DNA from: Symbiodinium natans | Taxonomy: Eukaryota > Sar > Dinophyceae > Suessiales > Symbiodiniaceae | Assembly: GCA_905221605.1 (NCBI GenBank) | Contig: CAJNDS010002456.1 | Span: 64,001 to 124,381 of the forward strand | DNA length: 60,381 nt | Direction: 5' to 3' | Shown here: positions 10,628 through 21,590 of the stretch, in pieces | Layout of the letters: each line of letters opens with the position of its first letter | How positions within the stretch are numbered: position 1 is the first letter of the stretch | Notes under the pieces: generated by a model | What the model saw: the letters and a program-made list of their open reading frames with translations, nothing else | What the model was told of the DNA's origin: nothing | Database searches by the model: none | Made by a program: the position numbers and the translations under genes

Positions 10628-12619
10628 GTACGGTCACGACGCTCGCAAGCTTTCGTATAAGACAGGGATGACTGCCCGAATCTTCAGATTCCCGACCCCT
10701 AGTTTGGTACAGGCAAAACATAAAAGCGTGATTGATGGCACAGCCCCAGAAGATTGCGCAGCAGGAGTTTTTTTTGTTTATAATTTATTTTTTTTAGGGG
10801 CTGGTATCATGAAAAGGTTGGGGCCAGTTTATGCTGGACATTTGGCATGGGCCGTAACTTCCGCGCAGTGCCATACACTGCCCTGCAAGTCGGAGATACT
10901 AAGGACAACTCTCAATGGCAGCCGGATGACTGCCAAAATTGGGAACGTGACGCTGCTGATTTATGGAGGACGGGTCGAAGTCCCCATCTCCTAGTAGCAG
11001 ACTCATGTTCAGAGGTGAAGCACCCATGTTTTCACAAAAACCACGAAAATGACTGTGTTTTTTTAAAGAGGCGAAACAAACCGAACGAAAGTAAGTCTAC
11101 GAAGGAACACGCCCGATGAAGCTACACAGTCAACAGCATCTAACTCCTCAGTTGAGTCTGTCCGAAAACCACACGACAATCTGGCCCTCGTTTGGTTGTC
11201 CATTGGTTTGGACTTGGCGAGGTCCTGAAAGCTGGAATTTTGTGTCAGTGGCAGACCTAGATGGAGAAAGTTTATTGTATCACGAACTCTGTGAATGCCG
11301 AAACATGTGTTGGAAGCACAGCACAACGACTAAGCAAACGCGAGTCAACACAGAAGTCGGAAATTCAAGTACTCCCCTGAGAGCGACAGAGAACACCTAG
11401 CAGTACCAAGAGAATATCGCTAACAAGGTCATGGCGTTGTTCACGACCCCGCTGAAATACACGTTTTCTTTGGGGGTTTGAATTGTAAAACCTCGGTTTT
11501 TTCGATGTTTCTGTGCGTGGTTTCTTAGTAGCGCATGTCCAAAAACCCCGTTTTTACCGGTGGGCGAGATAATTTTGGCACAATTCGCTGTAAATAGCAG
11601 TGTTTTCGTGTGTTGACGAATTTTTGAGCTTCAGAAGTCGCTTTATTTGGGAAGTTTTTTTTTTGGAAATGCTGGTATTTACACCGAATTTGCATGTGAA
11701 GACAGGTTTTGTGAGACGTTTGTTTTTTGAAAGGCCTTAGGTTGCACGATTCTGCACGAGTAGACAAGCAAGGGTTGAAGGCTGTCCGCTTGTGTGGAAA
11801 TGTTAGAATTTACAGCGAATTGGCAGGTTCAGTTTACTTCAGTGTTGTAGCTTCGGGCCTGCACTGGGTGTGGTTGTGTGGTGTATGGTTTAGGGTACAT
11901 GGGCAGAACGGTTGAAGGCTTAACCGTAAACCTTAAACCCTAAACTCTAAACTCAACAGAAGGATCAAGTTAACTTGAGTGTTAGACTTGAGGAATTTGG
12001 GCTTGCAGGACAGTGTTGAGGTTTGCATACAGTAGAGCTTGGGGCGTGCATTGTGTGGTGTATGGTTAAGGGTATATCGGCAGAGCGGTTTCAGGCTTAA
12101 CCCTAAGTCTTAAACCCCAAACCCGAAACCGGACATAAATGGGCAGAACGGTTTATAAGGTTAAACCCAAAGCCGGAACCCTAAACCCGAACGGAGACAT
12201 ATGTTGGCTTGCAAGTTTGTTTGGGATGTGGTTTTCGGGTCTGGGTTCAGGGTAGATTCAGGGCGAAGGGTAGGGTTTGCATAAGTGTGCCCACCCCCCC
12301 CCCCACTAACAGACCGGAAAACCGAAGAAACACGCATATTCAGCGGGGTCGCTAACCATGCCGTAAGCGTAAACAAGAACCATCCTGAATGCTTAACAGA
12401 AGAAGGGCCAAATGCCCAGCAAAATGCACAGAGTCAGCAACAAGGGCGTTGGGGGGGAGGTTGGTGGGGAGGGGGCGAGGGGGCGAGGGGCAGGGGGGTT
12501 TAGCGGAATCGACACGTCCAGCCTTAGGTGTTTAGAAACCCTAAGTTGCCATTCATCTTGGTTCCCAGCAGGGCTCTTTCTGTGTGCACATACCATGCAC
12601 TTGGCCGCTGTCATCCAAG
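10628..12619. other. Intron-like region with telomere-like motifs
   Basis: Includes 11885-12260, rich in GGTTTAGGG, AACCCTAAA and related heptamers in both orientations, and a poly-C run at 12292-12304. Some frames (for example 11116-11400) look moderately protein-like, but no splice-supported exon was found. Confidence 0.5.
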
Positions 12620-12714
12620 GTGACCTATAAAAACTACCATTTCCAAGGCCAGGCCAAGAACGTCATCAACAATATCTTCAAGGCATCGTTCCAAGCCCAC
12701 GGTGGTTTCAAGCG
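12620..12714 (+). CDS. Exon, probably of gene A
   Basis: Between CATCCAAG and a GTGAGC donor, the frame reads VTYKNYHFQGQAKNVINNIF and then KASFQAHGGFK. The phase to exon 10547-10627 did not match, so at least one exon between them is missed. Confidence 0.5.
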
Positions 12715-13323
12715 GTGAGCAGGACACTCAGCGAGCATAGCGTCTATTCTCAAGCACCGGATTCATGGTTCCTGGGCTCTGGGGCTGTAAGGCTCAGGCT
12801 CTGTTCGGAGTTAGGGTTCCGAGTCCAGGGTTGCTGTTGTTTCGGGTTTAGGGGTCCGAGCTTGATGCCACTTTCCTGTCGCAGCTCCTGAGTCCTGATT
12901 CCCAAATCTTTCAGCAGCCCAGATCCAATCGGAACCTGCGCAGTGAAAACCAGGCCATGAGGCTGAAGGTCCAGGCTAGCCAGTGCAGGGCACTTCGGGG
13001 CTTGGGTTGAGCGCCACAAGTGAGTGTCTGGTGTGCCCAAAGGTCTGACAACCTGAGAAACACACTTCAACATTCGCTCGTTGTTTCCTCCAGGCTCCCT
13101 GAACTCTCTTGGCCCTGCTCAGGACGCTTGTCCCGTGACCCGTCTCTGCCGGGCCTTTCAGATGAGTGATGAGCGTTTAGGACCTAGGGGTTTTAGATGG
13201 TGTAGCAAGACTCTGACTCTGGCGTATGCACTCCGAACGGTTCACCGACCAGATGCACCGTGCCTGCAACACGCAGGCCAGGAGCCACACGCAGAAAGCC
13301 TTTGACTGCACATGCATCTGCTG

Positions 13324-14465
13324 GCACAGTTCATCCCGAATAGGTTTGGGGGCTTTGGTTTGCTGCCCCCACTCTTTGGGATCCCTTGGTATCCCCCTGA
13401 ATGGGTCGGGTTTAGGGAAAGATTGGGTTAAAGGGTTTCGGGTTTCAGGCTATTGGAAACTTTGTTGGGGCTGTGAAGGCACGACTTGTGACGCCGGAAG
13501 TCTTCTAGGATGCGAGCAGAACCCCCAACGGCCGACCACATCCGTCTCGGTTCCATTCGCCGTCGGGTCCAGGATGACCTTACTTTCCATCTCGCCCAAC
13601 CAAGTCTCGGCAAGCTTCCTGACAGCTTCGTCAAACGAAAACTCAGCCACGGAGTTTTTCCTGGGGTGCGTACCTACCTCTTGTTCGCTTCTGCTCTTGC
13701 CGCCGGCCTCTTCATGCCACTTCGGAATTCTCGGTCGTCTGAAGCATGACACAAGGTTGTGCATGTGTGTGGCCCGCGGGCATACCATCCTTCATTCTCG
13801 AACGAGCAGGAGAAAGAATTTAGTGGTTCATGTGTGGAGAATGTCCTTGTCTATGCATTGGCTGCAAAAGTCAAAGGCGAAGGCTGAAAGGTTTTGGTGG
13901 GGTGATTACTTCTCCCTGGTGCCATGGCCTCCTTGTTCTTTGCCGGAACAGGACCTTAAACGTGAGGGCGTAAGCAAGTTCAAAGCTGGCATTGAAGATG
14001 GGCCAGGGACAGCGGCAGACAAAAATTGAATTCCTCATTGCGGTTTGAGTTTTTGGATCTTCGGATCTCTGTGGTCGACAACCGATCATGTTGGCATTAA
14101 AAAAGACTTAACATCCGTTGCAGGTCCGTCACCAGCATGTGGAATACTGTGGAATGCTGATCCGTTTCAATTCCTTTTCAAGCCGCTAGTGCCCATGCTC
14201 CCGCCTGCTCGGGCCAACAAGCCTTGTCTTGGCGGAGCGGGCTCGGTGGGAGAAGTCGCCGCAGCGACGACATAGCTGCGACATAGCTGAGTGGGCATGA
14301 CAGGCCGGCTTTTTTATTTCAGCTGCACTGACATAGAGATTCGGCTCGAGCCAAGTTTATGGTCAAACCGGCAGTTTGTCAGAGTTGCAAACCATGTGAC
14401 AAGATGCTTCGTGGTTGGGTGTTGTGTTGGGCATGCAGCTCCTTTCATGACGGCCAAGTCTTTGT
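13324..14465. repeat. Duplicated block, copy A (empty site)
   Basis: Begins GCACAGTTCATCCCGA and shows long similarity to 27241-27368 plus 31421-32130. Shared stretches include ACTCTTTGGGATCCCTT, GGCTATTGGAAACTT, CTTTCCATCTCGCCCAACC, CTTCATGCCACTTCGGAATT and TTGGGCATGCAGCTCCTTTC. Copy A is continuous across GGGTTTCAGGCTATTGG at about 13441-13456, where copy B carries the retrotransposon. The similarity is obvious by eye but not near-identical, so the duplication is not recent. Confidence 0.85.
13505..13749 (-). CDS. Candidate minus-strand exon in copy A
   Basis: Read on the minus strand after TGCTTCAG (complement of about 13741-13748), the frame gives RPRIPKWHEEAGGKSR, then FDEAVRKLAETWLGEMESKV, and ends near GFCSH. 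Copy B at 31586-31790 keeps the same frame with conservative changes and no stop. Frame conservation between diverged copies supports coding on this strand. Function not recognised. Confidence 0.5.
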
Positions 14466-14499
14466 GCGAAAAGACCGTGTCAAAAACAGTCTTAGTCCC

Positions 14500-14645
14500 A
14501 TGAAGGGATAAACATCTCAATGTACTCAGCGCGAGCATGTACTCAGCGTGAGCAATTTGGTCAGAGCAGCTCTGACCAACTAGCTCGCGCCAAACATGGG
14601 CTTCTCCTGCAGCTCTGACCAAGTAGCTCTGACCCCCCGAGTCAG
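14500..14645. repeat. Palindromic foldback repeat, copy 1
   Basis: Starts AGTCCCATGAAGGGATA and contains GGTCAGAGC-A-GCTCTGACC, 9-bp arms around one base, with outer arms extending through AATTTG / CAACTAGCTCGC. It ends in a second CTCTGACC-rich part. Related copies lie at 15040 and 15495. Confidence 0.8.
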
Positions 14646-14691
14646 TCCCACGAAGGGATACGCATCTCAATTCACTTAGTGGAGAGATTTT

Positions 14692-14782
14692 TTTGGGGGG
14701 GGGGGGGGTGGGTACCCCCAACCCCCCCCCCCCCCGCGGAACGGAAGGGGTCACCACCCACCCCCCCACCCCCACCCACTCC
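14692..14782. repeat. G-run / C-run tract
   Basis: T8 then G14, GGGTACCC, C-rich runs with C15, and later CCCACCCACCCCCCC. The G-run and C-run can pair around the GGTACC centre. Homopolymer lengths are unreliable. Confidence 0.85.
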
Positions 14783-15039
14783 CTGTCAAGTGATTTCACT
14801 ATTTAGTCACTTTGTCAATATTTTCAATTGATTGCAAAGCAACGAAAACTCTATTTTTTTTGTATCTTGTATCGTTGTAATGATCTTGAACTAGTTGGGC
14901 CTATTTTTCATTGAATTTCAAGTCCTTTTAGTGAATTCGCATCATATTGAAATGAAATTGCGGGGATGTGCGTAAGGGGGGGGGGTGGGTGAGGGGGGGG
15001 GGAACTGTAAATTTCGAAAGCGCGCTAAATGGAGAACTT

Positions 15040-15165
15040 TCCTAGTCAGTCCCACGAAGGGATAAACATCTCAATTCACTTAGCGGAGATATTTGGTCAG
15101 GGCAACTAGCTCGCGCCAAACATGGGCTGCTCCTGCAGCTTTGACCAGATAGCTCTGACCCCCTA
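15040..15165. repeat. Palindromic foldback repeat, copy 2 (internally deleted)
   Basis: Has the same AGTCCCACGAAGGGATAAACATCTCAA start and the same ATGGGCTGCTCCTGCAG end as the other copies. The central palindrome is lost: GGTCAGGGCAACTAGCTCGCG is collapsed. Confidence 0.75.
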
Positions 15166-15275
15166 GAATCCTAGCGGATCCATGGGTTCCAGGGGATGCA
15201 AAGAGTGGAGTCCGTGCTGACCCGTTTCAAACTAATGTTCTTTAGCTGAAAGGGGACACCCCGGACTCCACAAAA

Positions 15276-15312
15276 TTGAAGGGCGCCGAGGCGGTGCTTC
15301 GGCGCCCTTCAA
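15276..15312. repeat. Perfect stem-loop, 14-bp arms
   Basis: TTGAAGGGCGCCGA is followed by a 9-nt loop and its exact complement TCGGCGCCCTTCAA. It is GC-rich and uninterrupted, and sits just upstream of repeat copy 3. No T-run follows, so it is not a bacterial-type terminator. Confidence 0.9.
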
Positions 15313-15494
15313 TGTACTTACTCGTGCCCGCAAAGTTTAGACCACCGTGTTTTTGTGCGAAAAGACCGTATCAAACAATGTTACCCTCTTCTTGTGTCAA
15401 AAAAGGCTGAAACTACCCTCTTTTGGTGCGAAAAGAGCGTGTCAAAAGAATGTCACCTTCTTTTTGTGCAAAAACAAACGTGCCAAAATAAACC

Positions 15495-15645
15495 TTAGTC
15501 CCAGGAAGGAACAAACATGTGAATTCACTTAGCACGAGCATGTACTTAGCGCGAGCTATTTGCTCAGAGCAGCGCTGACCAAATAGCTCGCGCCAAGCAT
15601 GGGCTTCTGCTGCGGCTCTGACCAAATAGCTCTGACCCCTCGAGA
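15495..15645. repeat. Palindromic foldback repeat, copy 3
   Basis: The hairpin at 15549-15593 has arms GCGCGAGCTATTTG and CAAATAGCTCGCGC, with CTCAGAGC/GCGCTGAC between, giving about 22 bp of pairing with two mismatches. It is preceded (15345-15490) by repeated TTTTTGTGCGAAAAGA units. On the minus strand copies 1 and 3 share an open frame (RAAAEAHAWRELFGQRCSEQ), but this looks like repeat-borne coding potential. Confidence 0.8.
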
Positions 15646-16006
15646 ATTGCTGGCATTTGCAGATAAAGATAGCAAAGTCAAAATGATGGAAATTGGTGTT
15701 TCTGATTGGTACGTTTACGAACATATTGGCAGTTATGATGGATTGAATGCTTGGAAAACAGCACTTCATTTGGTGGTTTTTACAGATGATAGCTGCTGCG
15801 AGTCGAGCTCAGGCACCAATGGTTCAAAATCAAGCATGATGAGCAGCATCACGGCCGCAAATGGAAGCAACCGCAGTGTGGATGTTGCGTACGAACAGGA
15901 ATTAATCATTGATGACATATCGGTTGACCATCATTCTTTGAAGAGATATTTGTTGGACCACGGACAAACAAGCATGAATTTTGAGACGGAGCATCGATTT
16001 GACTAG
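15599..16006 (+). CDS. Hypothetical 135-codon frame / exon
   Basis: The first 16 codons lie in foldback repeat 3. From about 15645 the frame reads ELLAFADKDSKVKMMEIGVS and stays acidic and Ser-rich to a TAG. It uses AT-rich third positions, unlike the surrounding exons. It could be an exon captured next to the repeat or part of the repeat. No domain recognised. Confidence 0.3.
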   Translation: MGFCCGSDQIALTPRELLAFADKDSKVKMMEIGVSDWYVYEHIGSYDGLNAWKTALHLVVFTDDSCCESSSGTNGSKSSMMSSITAANGSNRSVDVAYEQELIIDDISVDHHSLKRYLLDHGQTSMNFETEHRFD

Positions 16007-16101
16007 TTTGAATGATTCAAGTTTGAAAGGGCTTTGGATTCAAGCGACCAATGTGACAATTTTAGATTTCTCGAGTTTGAGCAATTACGATAAAATGTCA
16101 G

Positions 16102-17838
16102 GAAAGCATCGCTGGCCCCCAGCGTAATCCACACCGAAGCATCCCAACTTTGCCGCCATGGCTTTCGTCTCTTGGGGGCACGAAGGCTGGGCTTCGTGCA
16201 CACCCTCATATCAGTGCTTGTGGGGCTATCGCACGCTGATATGATACTCTGCCTGAAACTTCCATGCAGCACTTGGGCAGTTGAGTATCCAGGAGTTAGA
16301 CAGAAGACACGATTCTTGAGAAGTAAGCTCCTAAACCCCCAAACCTAGACCCTTCCACCCTCATAGCCTCCCCATCCCTTTGTGTTGCAGATTTCGACGG
16401 GCTCCTGGCAGCCGGGACGCTCAGAGCCAAAAGGCACTTGCTTCAAAGAGCGTCGATGAGGATCCTCATGGGGATTTGGGGTTTAGTTGGGTTTTAGGAT
16501 TCAGGGCTCTGCGTAGCTTCTTCAGTTTTTTGGGGCACAATAGCACCCCTACACCCTATGGAAACGGCAATTGCGTCGACTGAATGCGCACGGTGGCATG
16601 CTTGGTTATGGAGGTGACCCTAAACGCCCTAAACCTTCAAGCCTGAGTCCTAAACTTTGCAAGGACGTTTGAAAGTGCGTTCTGAAATTATACCAAAGTC
16701 CTCCATTCCTCACGTCTTCCGAACGCCAATCCAAGCTAGGGATACTGATCATGGGCGGGTGGGGAGAAGGTCGAGATATTGAAAGTGAAGTTGCGCTTAG
16801 TTCCGTCCTTTTCAGCTTCGAGATCTCGGAAAATACTGTTCAGGCATGCGGTCCATGGTTCAAATCACGGGTTCAGGCACCCCGAACCCGGCAGAACCCT
16901 GAACTTAAGACCCTAAACCGAAGCTAAACCGAAAGAGACTTTTCGTCACCGCTAGGTGAGCTGCTGCCAGAGTGATCGCATTGCTCCCAGCATGGCCTGC
17001 CACTCAGTCATGATTTTCGAGAAAAGGGAGTTTCTTGAAGTTATTGAGGCCTCTACTTGCAATGATCGCTAGCCGCTGGCTAGCCGGTACTGGGTGATAA
17101 TTGGGTCGAAAGTGCAGTTACGCTTGGGGACCGCCATATCTACTACGCGAGGTTCCTACAACAGGGGGCTTGGCATATGTACGGGTTGCTGAAGCGAATT
17201 ATGACGGATCAAAAGGTCCTGGTATCCAGATTCTGCGGAACTCACAGGTGCAGGACCAGGCTGAAGTGGGATGTTCGTTTACAATCTCATCTGCAGTACA
17301 ACATAGTCACATAGCATTATGTGCACTTTATTTCGACATAGAATAGTAATTTCCAGGCTTGGGGGGGGGGGGTCCCTAAGAACCACTGAAGCAGTACAAT
17401 CTTACATATACGTATATACGCACGTATATGGAAAAATATACATAACTTCCAAGATGGTTTGGGGTCGCTAGTAGTGGGGTCCTTATGACAAGCAGCCCTC
17501 TCCCACAGACATGACGGTCGCGTGCATAGCCAAAGGGCATCTGTTAGCCGCAAGGCTCTTTGGGTTTGGGCCCCCAAACCATGCTTTTTCGTGTCTATAG
17601 GGTTTAGGGCACGATCTCGAGCCCGCAAATTGAAGGGGCAGAATGGTGTCGACTCAACTTCAAGGCTTCCTAAGTATTCGGTAGTTTCTAAACAGTGTCA
17701 GGCTCCTCTTGTCTACCTTTAGTATGGTACAACAATTTGGGAACCCCGCGAAAAGGACCCCGAATTTTGAAGACTTTTCCAGGCCCTTTGCCACGATTGC
17801 GACGGAGCGTCAGGAAATCAGCGACAAGGGCAAGGCTT
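16102..17838 (+). CDS. Unidentified gene B (at least five exons)
   Basis: Exons: 16102-16322 (or only 16270-16322), 16391-about 16462, 16544-16613, 17118-17215 and about 17781-17838. The first intron is GTAAGC...TTGCAG, and the join reads TWAVEYPGVRQKTRFLR-N-FDGLLAAGTLRAKR, fully in frame. Exon 3 reads HPYTLWKRQLRRLNAHGGML, and its last base joins exon 4 to give GYG-V-TLGDRHIYYARFLQQ and AWHMYGLLKRIMTDQK. The last candidate reads PFATIATERQEISDKGK before a GC donor. The agreement of phases makes a real gene likely. The 5' part may contain a hydrophobic segment (LGFVHTLISVLVGL). I do not recognise the family. Confidence 0.6.
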
Positions 17839-18018
17839 GGCTACTTTTATGTTGGGTTTAGGGGTTTAGCATGGATCGAGCGGGTGTTTCACAATTTAAT
17901 GGGCTCTTTGGGGACCCTGATATGGGGACTTGGAACACAACACTGGAATGCATGGGGGGCGTTGTTGTTGAAAAATCATATCAGTGGGTTTGAAAGGGCA
18001 GCGAAACGGCTGTGCAGA

Positions 18019-18267
18019 TCAGGCCATGAAACTAGTTTGCATAGCCTCTGGTGGACAATGCTGTACATGCTGACAAAGCTTATTTGACAGTAGCAAGCAG
18101 TCTTGTGTCGGTCGTCGATGTCCGCGTGTTCTTGTTGGTGCCAGCTGCTGCACCCGAGTACTGGAAAAGCACCTCTCGTCTCGAATGAACGTCTTGTCAT
18201 CTGAGTCATCTTGCACCATCGTAAAGCAATGCTCGTATTCTCTCAGACAGTGTTCGACCGTGGGCAC
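18019..18267 (-). CDS. Candidate minus-strand frame
   Basis: 82 codons reading VEHCLREYEHCFTMVQDDSD and further charged residues. Composition is protein-like but there is no domain, and the + strand of the same stretch has weaker frames. Could be an exon of a minus-strand gene. Confidence 0.25.
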   Translation of the reverse strand: MPTVEHCLREYEHCFTMVQDDSDDKTFIRDERCFSSTRVQQLAPTRTRGHRRPTQDCLLLSNKLCQHVQHCPPEAMQTSFMA

Positions 18268-18351
18268 AGTTTTGCCATCGAGTAGTGTGACACAAGGAGA
18301 CCGAGAAAGAGCGAGCCACGAAACTCCGCCAGACAGTGGTCTGCGGTGTGT

Positions 18352-18510
18352 TTGGAGTCCATGTGAAAGGCGACCAGCCTAAAACGGAGTACAAAAGACC
18401 TCACATCCAGATTGTTTTCTTGCTTCGGCTTCCTCCAGAATTCCAGCAGGCTCGGCCACGAGCAACGTCTTTTGGGAGAGGTTCGATGTTTTCCGATGTT
18501 GGAGTACTCC
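18352..18510 (+). CDS. Candidate + strand exon
   Basis: The frame reads HVKGDQPKTEYKRPHIQIVF and then LLRLPPEFQQARPRATSFG, ending near a GTTGGA donor. Function unknown. Confidence 0.35.
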
Positions 18511-18603
18511 GCGCATTAACCCCCAGCTGAGACTATAAGCCCCTTATGGTCCTTGTAGAACCTCCCCTTTATCATGCCACCCCCCTCCCAAATTCCACTG
18601 CAG

Positions 18604-18660
18604 GTGTCTTCAAGAAGTTTACCCAGAGAGCAGCCCGATGGACGCTTCGCGGCATGAAGG
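18604..18660 (+). CDS. Candidate short exon
   Basis: After CACTGCAG the frame reads VFKKFTQRAARWTLRGMK. Basic, helix-like. Very short and unassigned. Confidence 0.3.
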
Positions 18661-19370
18661 GGGTGCCGCCGCGCAGAGGATGTTGGGACATCTTTCCAAA
18701 GCTTTTGGGGGTTTAGGGCTGAGGGCTCGTGTTCGTACTTGGGGGTTATGTAGGTGGTAAAGGGGGCGGGTATATGATATGAGCGGTGTACATATATATA
18801 CACACATGCAGTATGCATTCGTATTTATATATTTTAAGGAAATACGCTACAGGGTAAAAATTGTCTTTCATGCTAAAGACAGAGAGCATGAGAAGTCACT
18901 GCAGGGGAGCCTTATAGACCCTGACAACTCTACACCTTAGCCAAAAGAAAACGCCCCAAACCTCAAACCCCGAAACTCGAAATCCCTCAACTCCCCCAAC
19001 AGGGAAGCCCTAAACCCCCTTGAAACCCACACTTTCCAGGCTTGGGTTGCAGCCGCCTCGGCCGACTCCGGAGGCTGACGCTGCCTATTGGGGGGGGGGC
19101 TTAATGGGCTTACGACAAGAAGGGGCTTACCACGTGCCTTGCAGGGTCCAGAGCATGACCCCCACTCTTGTGACACGTTGCAAACGCAACGATGTCCTTT
19201 CACATACGAGGAGAAGACCCATAAGGCCATACGTTCAGAAAACGTCTGAACCCACGGGGCTTTCGCTTTAGGGTTTGGGGTTGCGGCTCGAGGCTGTAGG
19301 GTTTAGGGCGGCCACAGCGAGGTTCTCCGGGGAAGGGACCCTAAACAACAGCCAGCCCCCTAACGGACTT

Positions 19371-20375
19371 TTTTTGTGTTCATCGATCCTCTGTATGAAA
19401 GAAGCGCGCCACTTCGGTACAGACACTTTTGTGTCCCTCGAGCCCGTGTAAGAAAAAACATGTTTGTGTCCATCGAGCCTGTAACAAAAAAAGGCCACGT
19501 GGTTACATGCATTTGTGACCATCGAGCCTATGTAGAAAAGCACGGCGCTTTGTTACGGGACATTTTTGTGTCCATCGAGCCTGTGACAAAAAAGACGCCA
19601 CTTTGTTACAGAAATTTGGGTGTGTATCGAGCCTGTAAACAAAACGCTCCACTTTGTGACGCACACTTGCGTGTCCGTCGAGCCTGTTAAGAAAAACACC
19701 TCTTTGTTACAAAGACTGTGGTGTCCATCGGGCCATGCAAACAAAAACACGCCACTTTGTTACGGACATGTTTGTGTCCATCGAGCCTATGTAGAAAAAG
19801 CACGCCCCGCAAAAACCACGCCACTTTGTCACGGACATTTTTGTCTCCATCGAGCCTGCAAAAAAAGGCCACTTTGTTGCTTTGTGCTGCTCAGGAGCCG
19901 ATGTAGCGAAAAGAATGCCACTTTGTTACAGGCATTTTTGCGTCCATCGAGCCTGTAAGAAACGCCACTTTGTTACGGACATTTTTGTGTCCATCAAGCC
20001 TGTAACGAAAAGGTGCCAATTTATTACAAAGATTTTCATGTCCATCGGGCCTGTAAACAAAAACAGGCCACTTTGTTACGGACATGTTTGTGTCCATCGA
20101 GCCTGTAAAAAAGCACATTGTTGCTCAGATTTTGGTGCCCATCGAGCCCACGTAAAAAAAAAGCACGCCGCTTTGTTACGGACGTTTTCGTGTCCATCGA
20201 GCTTGTAAACAAAGAAGCGCCACTTTGTTACAGACATTTGGTGTCCATCGATCCTATGTGAAAAATAAACACTCCACTTTGTCACGGACATTTTTGTCTC
20301 AATCGAGCCTGTAAAAAAGAGGCCACGAACATTTTTGTTTCCATCAAGCCTGTAAAAACAAAAACACGCCGGTCT
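19371..20375. repeat. Tandem array of a ~51-bp unit with a built-in hairpin
   Basis: About 19 diverged copies, mostly 50-53 bp apart, of a unit of the form CCACTTTGTTACGGACATTT / TTGTGTCCATCGAGCCTGTA plus A-rich spacer. Each unit carries GGACA-TTTTTG-TGTCC, a 5-bp stem. Because 51 is a multiple of 3, several frames stay open and read HFVTDIFVSIEPVTKK repeatedly. A coding role is not supported, since indels shift frame between units. Confidence 0.9.
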
Positions 20376-20719
20376 AGTTGGCACCCTTTGGAATAAACTT
20401 CGGTGTTGCCCAGACTGGGGTTGCGACCGTGGCTTACTACCTGGTTTTACAAAAGTTCAGCGGTTTGGGGTTTGGGGCTTGGCGGGCGTGCTCGTTGAGA
20501 ATGGGCTTGCGGCGCTGTTGTGAGGGATTCAATGAGGAAGAGATGGGATGCTATAGGGATAAGTTCCGGCACCAGAATTCTTTTTCAGGGTCAAGCCTCC
20601 TGCCTCCTGGGCCTCTTCTTGGGTCAAGCCTTCTCGCCTGTGCTCCCCTAAAGCCAACGCCGGTTTCTTATAGAGAAATGCGTCTTACCGGAAAGGTTGG
20701 CCAGTTGTCTCCTCAGTTG

Positions 20720-20847
20720 CGAGGACCGGCTCAGGAACTCTGAGAGAAACTTTTTCATGCTTGTCAAGCTTGTCTATAATGTGTGTTTTTGGGAACATGA
20801 GCTTCTTGTGGTGCGCCTTGTCGGCTCTGACTGGGAGCCCGAATTAG
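20720..20847 (+). CDS. Candidate exon with strong donor
   Basis: The frame reads NFFMLVKLVYNVCFWEHELL and then VVRLVGSDWEPEL before GTAAGG at 20848, a good donor. Hydrophobic and aromatic. Unassigned. Confidence 0.4.
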
Positions 20848-21214
20848 GTAAGGCATGCGCTGGGGCAGTTCCTGCAAAACCCCACAAGGCTACGGTTACA
20901 TAGTTCCATGTCGTTCGCCAAGCCAGTCAAGCCGATCAGTCCAGCTTGTAGGGAGCATCTTCGCGTGAGACAGCGCTTCCATGCCCATTGCAACCCAAAA
21001 ATAGATTGCAGTTCACGACTAGCCCCGTCTCCAATTTCGTGGTCCACAAACTAGAGGTCTGTCTTAAAGGTAGGGCCTCTTGACGTGCTCCTGTAAGATA
21101 CCATCATCGCCCCAATGTTTAGCTTGTCCCAAAACACTGAATATCCGAAACCCTGACACTCTGACCCCTACATTTCATCTCCGAAGCTGAACCCTGAATT
21201 CTTGCGTGCGGCAG

Positions 21215-21590
21215 GTGCGGCAGAGCGAAGCTGACCAGCAAATGGAACACCAGGAGTGGCGTCTGGGAGTTTCTGATTTGTTTGGGTCTATTTTGTCGGG
21301 TTTTTGTCGGGGCTTTGGTATAGGTCGGGATATGTTGCCAGACCCTTAATCTCAGGCTCAACCATGAGGGAAGGAATCGGTCTCGAGAACAGGCACTGCA
21401 CTGAAATGGCGGATTGCCTTTTGGCCAGCTGAAACCAGCACGGCGTGGAATCCTGGAATCCCCTGCCATGAAGTTGCAGGACGGGCCAGCCTCGCCACAG
21501 CGGCCCTTCCAATGCCAGCACTGTCCCCATGACCGAGGAGGTCCCTGAGTGACTATTGTTGAGGTCTGATAAATCACTGATAAGGGCTTG
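21215..21590. CDS. Coding-like region, strand unclear
   Basis: On the minus strand a 102-codon frame (21288-21596) reads like a protein (GTVLALEGPLWRGWPVLQLH). On the + strand 21215-21290 reads VRQSEADQQMEHQEWRLGVS after an AG. Only one can be right and neither has a known domain. Confidence 0.3.

Noticed and set aside
10001-10671. 200-219-codon frames of Ser-Leu-Pro repeats
   Set aside because: Translation of the CT microsatellite across an N gap.
15276-15312. Rho-independent terminator
   Set aside because: No T-run and not a bacterial genome.
16850-16900. tRNA from a GGTTCAAATC T-loop-like string
   Set aside because: Flanking arms do not pair and no anticodon or acceptor stem could be drawn.
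19376-20208. Protein repeat FVSIEPVTKK
   Set aside because: Unit lengths vary (46-69 bp) and frames shift; conserved hairpin arms suggest DNA-level repeat.
19371-20375. CRISPR array
   Set aside because: Spacers are not unique sequences of constant length and the repeats are diverged; eukaryotic context.
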